59,547 nucleotides of DNA from Nemertoderma westbladi (Eukaryota > Xenacoelomorpha > Nemertodermatida > Nemertodermatidae), in the NCBI GenBank assembly GCA_032718475.1, contig JAUCBJ010001549.1, forward strand, positions 1 to 59,547, written 5' to 3'. Positions 11,053 to 19,866 of this stretch are shown piece after piece. The stretch's first letter is position 1. Each line of letters begins with the position of its first letter. The notes below the pieces were generated by a model. It ran no database searches and was not told the origin of the DNA. It saw nothing but the letters and a program-made list of their open reading frames with translations. The position numbers and the translations under genes were made by a program.

Positions 11053-12076
11053 GTGGGGCGAGCCACGAAGTCCAGGTGAGCCTTAGCATAGCAGTACAAT
11101 TAGTACTGCTATGCATTTACATTGTCATTGTTGTCAGAAATGTTTGAACGCTAATAAGTCAGTCAATCATGGATGAAATGGAACCAAACTTGGTACACAT
11201 GTAGTTTATCAAAAGTTTAGAATTTCTACAGAGAAACAGACTTCTGTAGTTCTTATGTCTGCCACTAGATGGCGAAATGACAGAAGCGCAGAAGAAGCTG
11301 TACTTATAGAACCAACAATCAGATTCATCTGAAATTTGTTAGGAGTGACCTATGAGCATTGCTTAAGTAGAAATTCTACACAAAGACAGACTTTTATAGT
11401 TCCCATGTCTGCCGCTAGGGGGCGAATGGAAATAAACGTAGAAGTAGATGTACTTCTAGAACTAACCATCAGATTGATCTGAAAATTGGTAGGAGTGACT
11501 ATAAGCATTGCTGAATGAGAAATTCTAAACAAGTACAGACTTCTACAGTTCCTCTGTCTGTCACTAGGGGGCGAATTGACAGAAAGTAGAAGTAGCTGTG
11601 CTTATAGAACTAACCATCACATTCATCTGAAATTTGGTATGAGTGACCTATGAGCATTGCAGAATAAGAAATTCTACACAAAGACAGACTTTTATAGTTC
11701 CCCTGTCTGCCGCTAGGGGGCGAATTGAAATAAACTCAGAAGTAGATGTACTTATAGAACTAACCATCAGATTGATCTGAAAATTGGTAGGAGTGACTAA
11801 TAAGCATTGCTGAATGAGAAAGTCTAAACAAGTACAGACTTCTACAGTTCCTCTGTCTGACACTAGGGGGCGAATTCACAGAAACATAAAAGTAGCTGTA
11901 ATAGAATCAATCAAATTCATCTGAAAGTTGGAATATGACCTATGATCATTGCTTAAATAGAACTGGTAGAGACAAGCTAATGAAGTAGTAGACCAAATTT
12001 CGAGTACTCGGATTACAGCTTTCTTAGACTAACCTTTTTCGGATTAGCTGAGTCTCGTGCTGCGCGAAGGCCCCAC
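11053..12076. mobile_element. Nonautonomous element carrying a 150-bp tandem array
   Basis: It begins GTGGGGCGAGCCACGAAG and ends CTGCGCGAAGGCCCCAC, sharing GTGGGGC at the two ends in inverted orientation. It splits BEL-3 between RNase H and integrase. The 5' segment shares AACTTGGTACACATGT with the short copy at 1980-2190. The middle is a five-unit tandem array (separate entry). No coding capacity is seen, so it must have been moved by an enzyme from elsewhere. Confidence 0.6.
11205..11960 (+). repeat. Tandem array, 5 units of about 150 bp, each with a CTCF-like motif
   Basis: Units share AAATTCTACACAAAGACAGA, CTAACCATCAGATT and GAGCATTGC. Each carries one copy of a motif close to GCCGCTAGGGGGCGAA, at 11260-11275, 11410-11425, 11560-11574, 11709-11724 and 11859-11874, so the spacing is 149-150 bp. 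The core C(A/G)CTAGGGGGCG is close to the consensus bound by the insulator protein CTCF in bilaterians (first copy has AGATGGCG). Binding is an inference. Confidence 0.8.
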
Positions 12077-12079
12077 GAA

Positions 12080-13247
12080 CGTGTCAGTGGTTGCATGGAG
12101 CGTTTCTTTACCAACCAGAAGAAACATTTACCCAATTTTAGTGAGCTATCAATCAGTCTTTAAAAAGACTAAAGTCTGTGGCACTATTTCTGTGAAAGAG
12201 GACTATGTTTTTGATAAGTTGTTACTATACCATAGAAATTGGACAAAGATACAAAGGAAATTTGCATGGCTATTGAGATATAAAGCATTTTTGAGACATT
12301 TCTCATTTGAGGTCTTTTTGAGGAAGAATATGAAGTATTTAAAGTGTGATCAAATGAAGGTTGGAGTGCTTGTGGTTGAAGACTTAGAATTAGCTACAAA
12401 GGAAATTATTAAATTGGTTCAGAGGAAGAAATTCTATGCAGATTATGAGAGAATAGAGAAAGATAAATTAGTTAAAGCTTCGAGTAAAATGTATAAATTA
12501 AGTCCAATAGTGAAAGATGGTGTTATACTTGTTGAAGGTATATTACTTAATGCTCCTATTGGTTTTGAACAAAGGCATCCTATGATATTACCCAAATATC
12601 ATCATGTAACAAATATTATCATTGCTCATTACCATGATTGTTGTGGTCATCTAGGACAAGAACATGCACTATCAGTATTAAGACAAACATTCTGGATTAT
12701 TGGTGCTAAATCAGCTGTATGAAAAGTACTCTGATCATGTTATATTTGCAAACGAAGAAACGCATCATGTGAACCACAATATATGGCTAGCCTCCCAGAA
12801 GATCGAGTATTTCCTGGTGATCCACCATTTTCATATGTGGTCTAGACTTTTTTGGTCCTTGGTATGGGAAGCAAGGATGGGCAACAGTTAAACGTTATGG
12901 TTGTATTTATACTTGCTTGGCTATACAAGCTGTTCATATTGAAATAGTCCACTCCATGACAACTGATAGTTTCATAAACTGTTTTCATCGATTTATAAAT
13001 CATGGAGGAAAACCATATGAAATTCGTTGTGATACTCGAATTTTGTAGGTGGTGAACAGGAACTCCTTAATATAAAGCTATTTGAATATTTTAATAAAGC
13101 TATTGAAGATCTACATCAAAGTCAAGTAGAAAAGTTTAGCTGTAACTCAATCATAAAGTTTATATTTAATCCTCCTAGTGTAAGTCATATGGGGGGGAGT
13201 GTGGGAAAGGATAATAGGATTGATACAGAAGATTATGCGAGTGCTTC
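12080..13247 (+). pseudogene. BEL-3 integrase, main part (broken)
   Basis: From 12084 to a TGA at 12720 one frame gives the pre-integrase region and the H2C2 zinc segment, including HHVTNIIIAHYHDCCGHLG and LRQTFWIIGAK. After the stop other frames continue the catalytic core: YMASLPEDRVFPGDPPF, then a DFFGPW motif (equivalent to DMFGPI in BEL-1, first catalytic Asp) and AVHIEIVHSMTTDSFINCF. The second Asp region is damaged (RCDTRIL). The sequence is cut at the TTAA at 13248 by the piggyBac-like element. Confidence 0.7.
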
Positions 13248-13251
13248 TTAA

Positions 13252-14832
13252 CCCTATTACCACTGGGGTGTTTTGACCATTAGCAGCACTGGGGGGGGGG
13301 CCGATTCGGCCCACCCACTATATTTTTGTAGTCGTCCAATGAAATCCTACAAAATTTGGGCTGTTGGTGAAACAACTATAGATGAACACTACCAAACCTT
13401 AAAAAGTTAAAATTTCATAAGCAGGGACTCATAATTTTGATGAAAAATAAAAGTAGTCCCAGGACAAAATTACAAAATTTTTCGTTTTCTAAAAACTAAT
13501 AGTGTGGCAGTGTTGGCTAGATTTAGTAGGTTTTTCAAGACGCTGAATCGAATGTGATTATATTCCACTTCCAAAAATTGAAGTGGATGCTATTTTTCGT
13601 GCACATAAGAAGTGGGCGTGGCACTTCAAATTTTGAAAAATTAGATATTCAGAAAATGCCCCTAATTTTTTTATTTCAACGCATCTTTATGGGTTTTCTG
13701 GGCCGCTGAATCGATTGAAAGTAATATAGAAGCCTGAAGACTGAGTGGTTAGCCATTTTTGGTGCACCAAAATTAGGGCGTGGCACTTCAAATTTTGAAA
13801 AATACGAGATTCGGAAAATAAACCGAAATTGAAATTTTAACGAATTTATATAGGTTTTCCAGACCGCTGAATCGATTGAAAGTAATATAGAAAAGCCTGA
13901 AGATTTAGAAGTTAGCCATTTTTTTAAATCAAAACTTTAGTGTTTTTTCCGAATAAAGTAATTTTGAAAATTTGAAGTGCCACGCCCTAATTTTGGTGCA
14001 CCGAAAATGGCGAACCACTAAGTCTTCAGGGTTCTATATTACTTTCAATCGATTCAGCGCTCCAGAAAACCTATAAAATTAATTTAAAATCAAAACTTTA
14101 GTGAATTTTTCGAATCTCGTATTTTTCAAAATTTGAAGTGCCACGCCCTAATTTTGGTGCACCAAAAATGGCGAACCACTAAGTCTTCAGGCTTCTATAT
14201 TACTTTCAATCGATTCAGCGCTCCAGAAAACCTATAAAAATGCTTTGCAAATCAAAACTTCAGTGTATTTTCCGAATCTCGTATTTTTCAAAATTTGAAG
14301 TGCCACACCCTAATTTTAGTGCACCAAAAATGGCGAACCACTAAGTCTTCAGGCTTCTATACTACTTTTAATCGATTCAGCGCTCCAGAAAACCAATAAA
14401 AATGCTTCGAAATCAGAACTTTAGTAAATTTTCCGAATAAAGTAATTTTGAAATTTTAAAGTGTCACGCCCTAAATTTGGTGCTCCAAAAATGACGTACC
14501 ACTACACTTACATACTTGTATAGACCATTAGAGTGATCCAAACCAATGAAAATAAATAAAAATAGCCCAAACACAAATAATTACTAAATCACGAATGACT
14601 TTGTAAAATTCGAAAATTTCAAAAAATTTGGTGCTGGAGACCAAATTTTGAGGTGGCACCCACATCGAAAAGTAGAAATCCAATTGCAACGGCGTTTTTT
14701 GCAAAATATGCGGCATTAAATTTGACTAATTCTCACAAAAAATTGGGCCGGTACGTAATGTGGGTGCATAGTTACAGCAACTAAAAACTAGGAAGGGGCC
14801 GATTCGGCCCCCCCCCCCCAGTGGTAATAGGG
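13252..14832. mobile_element. piggyBac-like nonautonomous element, TTAA target
   Basis: The element is flanked by TTAA on both sides (13248-13251 and 14833-14836). It has perfect 17-bp terminal inverted repeats, CCCTATTACCACTGGGG. TTAA duplication plus CCC...GGG ends are hallmarks of the piggyBac superfamily. Just inside both ends are G/C runs and the near-palindrome GGCCGATTCGGCC. The interior is AT-rich and non-coding, and is built of about 160-bp repeats in two opposing orientations (about 13560-13935 against 13970-14500). The flanking integrase frame rejoins across the element. Confidence 0.8.
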
Positions 14833-14836
14833 TTAA

Positions 14837-14937
14837 ACACTTGCACTTGTTTAAACAAATACTAATTGGACAGGAGGTGTTACTGACTCTGATGTCTCAT
14901 GTGGAGGCTATTCTAAATAGTCGACCTTTAACACCTT
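14837..14937 (+). pseudogene. BEL-3 integrase fragment between insertions
   Basis: Short collinear piece translating to LIGQEVLLTLMSHVEAILNS-like sequence across frames and ending at the conserved NSRPLTP motif (BEL-1 has NSRPLYP). It ends at the 9-bp target duplication TAACACCTT (14929-14937) of the LINE that follows. Confidence 0.65.
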
Positions 14938-15840
14938 GAATTGAATTGAATTTATTTATTTCCTCAAAATTTATATAAAAACAACAAACTAAACAATACC
15001 ACAGTATCTGCTGGGTACTTTGGAATGTGGGTGGACCGTCGCTATAGCAGAGCTAGTGTTGCCTTGGCCCACTCACATATACGGAGGAATATTTGGCAGT
15101 GCAAAAAGTGCGGGAATATCTTAAAAACTTAAATCGGTTGGGTGAACTGTGGCAACACTGGAGTGGCATCAGAGTGGTGTTGAGGCAATGTAAGGTAGAT
15201 CATACAGTTAATAGATAGATAGGCAATGGGTGTTGAATTAAAGGATTATACTCTATAGTCAGATGATATAGGTCAGATCAGTCGTAAGAGAACTATGATT
15301 TACTAATATTGTTAACCGGGAGGCGAAGGAAGGGATACAGATGGAATATATGAGAAAACGGGTAAATTAAACAGCAAACATGGGATTAGTGCCATCAGTC
15401 CCGAGACAGATAATCAAACAGATATTTTTTAACAGCGTGATCGAAGGATGGACAAATCGGATATCATGGAGAAATTCTGGCAAAGCATTTCAGAGGAGCG
15501 GACCTTGGGCAGATACTGACTGGTGATGGACTTCAAGGCGTATAGAAGGAAGGTGAAACAGACCCGATGTGGCAGCGCGCATACTGTAGGAGTGAATGGA
15601 AGATGCTTTAACAAATAAGTAAGAAAGTGGATGGGAGGGATTACGGTTGATATCGTACATTAAAAGTGACAACTGGTGCGTATATAGGCGATCTAGTGGT
15701 AAAATTCGTAATTTTTGATATATAGGGAAAGCAGAAGAATGGTAATGGCTGAAGGTAATACATCGGGCAATTTTATTTAATTTAGCTTTAAGAGGTTGCA
15801 AAAGAGAGCTATAAGTACAACCCCAGGCAATAAGGCCATA
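14938..15840 (-). mobile_element. LINE (minus strand), 3' part
   Basis: Minus-strand translation from 15830 to about 15400 gives LLQPLKAKLNKIARCITF, then FPIYQKLRILPLDRLYTHQL and WNALPEF-type sequence, the C-terminus of a Jockey/CR1-like LINE ORF2. About 450 bp of 3' UTR end in tandem ATTCA/TTGAA repeats at 14938. It continues in frame into the segment at 29666-30307: the piece left of the insertion and the piece right of it rejoin in the middle of a YGLIAWG motif. The LINE target duplication is TAACACCTT/TAAAACCTT. Confidence 0.75.
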
Positions 15841-16078
15841 TGATGTTTGACAACCACGACTTTAGAGGGATTGTGATATTAATATGAAAACAATAAAATA
15901 GGACTAAATCTCCGAAACCCTTTTATTTTTATAAAATTTATTACTTAGACTTACCTTTTCGGCGAACAAAATGTCCTATATTTTTCGTAATTTATGGGAT
16001 AGCCTATTTCGTGCAATACTTACCGGAACCTGTAGTTACTGTATGGTTTGGTGTAATTTTTCTTGTGGTAGTTGGGTT

Positions 16079-16464
16079 TGTGACGGGATCAGAGGATCCC
16101 GACCAGTTTGGTTTCGTTACGCGTCACCGTGTAATCGGAAAAGAATAGTTGATTGTTGTCGTTCCAATATTGTTAATAGGTTGAAATATGATATAGAATA
16201 AAATAGCACAGTTGATTGTAATGTTATTGAGATTACACTAATATAGATGTTATACTGGTAGTGAGATATGTTGGTAACGGCGGTGACGGTACAAAAATGT
16301 CACCGATCTGCTCTAGATGACTGAGATAACTGACCGGTAAATGAGGTATGCTGATAATATATATTCACTCCTATGCTATTGTGGCCTTGCTACCTAGCGG
16401 ATGCTTTCCCTTATCCCTGATTGGCCAATAACCTAATTCTCGGCTGCCACCTCTGTGGGAGTGT

Positions 16465-16495
<31 letters not shown>

Positions 16496-16691
16496 ACCGC
16501 TGCTGTCACTTCCCTCTCGAGGTAGCTTGACCTCTAACCTCTTTTGTGTGGCTCTTTGGGGCTATATGTTGTCCCCGTTATTGGGGGTGATACGAGGTTA
16601 ATTGTGATTAACCTCGTATTCCCCAATATTGCTGAAAACGCCACTTCTCAACTTTTATGGGGATAGTGGAGCAGAATTGAATCCGCTCACA
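16079..16691 (-). repeat. BEL-1 3' LTR
   Basis: Begins TGTGACGGGATC and ends CCGCTCACA on the plus strand. It contains a 30-C run at 16466-16495 and a long hairpin at 16579-16628. It ends next to the polypurine tract on the interior side. Confidence 0.9.
16579..16628 (-). promoter_or_regulatory. BEL-1 LTR hairpin
   Basis: TATTGGGG ... ATACGAGGTTAAT-TGTG-ATTAACCTCGTAT ... CCCCAATA forms a stem of about 21 pairs with a 4-nt loop. The same structure occurs in the other LTR at 28715-28764 and, with paired base changes, in BEL-2. Role unknown; it could be an RNA structure in R/U5 or a polyadenylation or dimerisation element. Confidence 0.65.
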
Positions 16692-16729
16692 CTCCCCCCC
16701 ATGCTATCTTCCCAGTGAGAAGATAGCAT
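16692..16729 (-). promoter_or_regulatory. BEL-1 polypurine tract with upstream hairpin
   Basis: On the minus strand GGGGGGGAG abuts the 3' LTR start TGTGAGCGG, as expected for the plus-strand primer. Immediately upstream is a perfect 11-bp stem, ATGCTATCTTC / GAAGATAGCAT, with a 7-nt loop. BEL-2 has the same arrangement. Confidence 0.75.
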
Positions 16730-17190
16730 CACCTACGAGTGCGCTTCAATTCCGCTGGAACCCGATCTATTATCGGGTGTGGGGTGGAGTTCTCTTTCTT
16801 GGAGTCGGCTTTCCAGGCCGCTCCCTCTGGGTATGATATCGCTACCCTCTCTTGGTGCAATTTCACATCTGGCGTCTCGGTTCGAGACAATTGTGGATTT
16901 CTCTCACACAATTTTGAACTCCTCTCCACTCTAACTCTTCTCTACCTCTCTCTACTTCACCCTGATTCTCCCCTACTTCTCTTCTACTTCTCTCTAACTC
17001 TCGGACCTCCTTGTCCCTCACTCTACCTCTTACTCCTCCCCCCCCCCCCACACTTGAATTGCAACTGCATTCTCTCCACGCACCTCAACGCCATCTCTCG
17101 CTATCTCTCTTCTCCTGCATTCCATACTCAACTCCCTTTTAGCCCTTTCACTCCTGACGAGCCTCACCCTCCCTTTCCGTGCCGTCGCAC
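16730..17190. other. BEL-1 3' untranslated region
   Basis: Between the end of the extra ORF and the PPT. On the plus strand it is pyrimidine-rich (CTCTCT-type, with a C run at 17039-17049), and so purine-rich in the element mRNA. No coding signal. Confidence 0.5.
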
Positions 17191-18804
17191 TTAAGAAGTG
17201 TCAAGTGTGTAGTGAGTGTGTAGTGCGTGGCCGATTCTTCCGATGGGCGGCATCTCTCCGAACTCATCGTCGTCCTCGTCCTCCTCTGGGAGTGGCTCCA
17301 AACCCGGTATCCCGGTGGATCCACTGTGTCCCTTCCCACCTTGGCTCTCGCCCGTGACTCTCCATCCTTCCAGTTCCCCTGGCCTTCTCTTCGCGAAATC
17401 ACCCTCGGCGCCCGCTGGTATGGGCATTGTCTGCAATCACGATGTCGACTGTTTCGGTGATCCTTCCGCACACCCCAATTCTCGCCCTAGAGACTCGCCC
17501 GAACTCCCTGATGTCCAGTGTAGATCGTCCAAGGCCGCCTGGGCCTCGAACCCGTAACCCTCTCCTCTAGCTTCCGCCTCTCTTTCGTCTGCCTCCCTCC
17601 TTTCTCGTCTAGCGATTTCTTCCAATCGCTTCGCCTCTCGTCTATCCGCCTCTAGCTGCTCCCACCTCTGATATGGTGTATCCACCTCCCTGTCTACTAG
17701 ATATCGGCAGTTATAGTATACCGACTCGCCCTTCAGCCCCGGGTGGTCTACCAGACCCTCGAAAGCCACTTTGAAGGCTCTTCTGTAGTTCAGGGGTGAT
17801 CCCGATAGCAGAAATGCCGTTGGTTCTCTCTCGATAACCACGGTCATGAATAGGTTTAGCAAACCTATCATTATCCAGTCCTCCTGCAGGATATATCGCT
17901 TCTGATATATCTTTATCGCTCCTCTCCGGAATTGATACACCTCTTGTTTCCCCGGCCTTGCTCCCCACTTCAGCGAGTTCGCCAACTCCGCTCCGTACTC
18001 CTCCCTGAATTTGCCCCAGTCCATTGGTTTGTGGCATACGAGCCCCATTAGCTGGCCCATCGCCACCACTCCACAATGGCCCGTGTTCTCTACTAGTCCC
18101 AACCCGGCTGGCGCTGTCATAGCCATGTAGACCGTTTGCATGTCCAGGAGGTTGGGGGTCTCCGGACCGATGATTCTCTCCGCATCGTCGCGGATCGCCG
18201 ATCCCACCTTTATCGTCGACTTCTCTCTTACTAGGTTCTGCACCACCTTGGCAACCGGTTTAACTTCGGCCCGTTCTTCTTCCCATACGTTCCCAGATCG
18301 AACAGGAATATATCCCCATTTGGCGCGGCCAAATGCAGGAGTATGGTTCTGGCCAACCCCGCCGACCCTCTTCTCGAACCTTCCTCGTCTTCCACGGTCC
18401 CTTCGTCGTCTAGGGTCATGTATCCTCCCCTGCTGACGGACTCTACGAACCTCTTCCAGTCCTTTTTCGGTGGTTCCCTTGGATACTTCGGTATCCCGAA
18501 CTTCGCCTCGTCTCCTTTTACCACGTAGTGGAAGTGCTCGAAGATCTGCATTGTCTAGCGACGGTGTCCCGTAGGTCCCGACCAGCCGCTGCTCGTGCAC
18601 CTCCCTGAAATGGTCCTGCAGCGCTCGTGCCTTGTGACCCTTCTCTAACCGCACGTAGTATCCTCTCGTCTTCTCTTCTGGATGCCTTTTGGTGAAATCT
18701 ACCAGTATCTCCTTTCCTCCCAACTCCGCCTTTCTCTTTCTAACAAGTTTCTCCGCCATTTCGAACTCTCCCGATCGCTCACCTATAAGGTGGTGCCTTA
18801 CCAA
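17191..18804 (-). pseudogene. BEL-1 extra ORF downstream of pol, unknown function
   Basis: From ATG at 18804 a frame runs 455 codons to a TGA at 17437-17439. The same frame then stays open for about 80 more codons to 17191 and ends in an acidic segment (LPEEDEDDDEFGEM). Residues about 85-190 read as Arg-rich nonsense. The protein-like sequence there is in another frame at 18231-18551 (QIFEHFHYVVKGDEAKFG; LARTILLHLAAPNGDIFLF), so two compensating one-base shifts are likely. The later part includes GHCGVVAMGQLMGLVCHKPM, SGSPLNYRRAFKVAFEGL and a charged probable coiled coil (QLEADRREAKRLEEIARRER). No signal peptide, transmembrane segment or envelope-type feature is seen, although it sits in the env position. 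I do not recognise a family. A remnant of its C-terminal part survives in BEL-2 at 49846-50085. Confidence 0.55.
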
Positions 18805-19129
18805 GGCGCAATATAAGTGAGTGATGTAGTTAGGATGGTGTGTACGGTCCGATAATGGGCTATCTCTCTCTGAATGCTAGGTTATTGCCGAATTTTCTTA
18901 TTCTACTCCCTAAAGGTGCCAAATTTCCTAAATTCCCTAATTCTGTCAGTTACTTTAATTATGTTCTAGAATATCCTGCCTACTGTTACCATAATTTGTC
19001 TAATTTGGATTTTAATATTTATTTTAATCCTACAACTGTGCTATCAGTATCTATTAATGGATTATTTGCTTTTAATCCCCCTTCTGACCTATTCTACAGG
19101 CTGTGCAGTACAGTAGTATGTCTCATGCG
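18805..19129. other. BEL-1 spacer upstream of extra ORF
   Basis: AT-rich, non-coding as far as can be seen, between the minisatellite and the extra ORF start. Confidence 0.4.
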
Positions 19130-19770
19130 GCCAACACGATCTGTCCTGCTGTACCCACGTGCCCCCCTCTCACTACTCACTACTAACTCTACTAACTCTA
19201 CTAACTTCCACTAACACACTAATTCTTACTAACATTCTAACAAACTTCTACTAATTCTTACTATGTACCCTCTTACTAACTCTTCCACTAACGGTACTAC
19301 ACGTACCCTCTTACTAACTCTTCTACTAACGGTACTACACGTACCCTCTTACTAACTCTTCTACTAACGGTACTACACGTACCCTCTTACTAACTCTTCT
19401 ACTAATGGTACTACACGTACCCTCTTACTAACTCTTCTACTAACTCTTACTAACGGTACTACGTACCCTCTTACTAACTAACTCCACTAACTCTTACTAA
19501 TGGTACTACGTACCCTCTTACTAACTAACTCCACTAACTCTTACTAACGGTATTACGTACCCTCTTACTAACTAACTCCACTAACTCTTACTAACGGTAC
19601 TACGTACCCTCTTACTAACTAACTCCACTAACTCTTACTAATGGTACTACGTACCCTCTTACTAACTAACTAACTCTCTAACTAACGGTACTACATACCC
19701 TCTTACTTCTAACTAACTACGTACCTACTATGTACTATTACTATCCTTTCTCTTACTCTCTTTCTCTATT
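19130..19770 (-). repeat. BEL-1 post-pol minisatellite
   Basis: About 13 copies of a 38-47 bp unit with the core GGTACTACGTACCCTCTTAC followed by CTAACT-type repeats. It lies directly after the integrase stop. The same motif, in element orientation GTAAGAGGGTACGTAGTACC, fills the equivalent place in BEL-2 (49025-49740). Confidence 0.85.
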
Positions 19771-19866
19771 ATTTATATTTATTTTTTTTTTTTATATATT
19801 TTGTGTGGGAAGGGTGTCTCGCCCTCAATCCCACCCCCCTCAGTCCAACATTTGGACGACTAAACA

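Noticed and set aside
17437-18804. Envelope gene in the env position of BEL-1
   Set aside because: No signal peptide, furin-like site, fusion peptide or membrane anchor can be seen in any frame.
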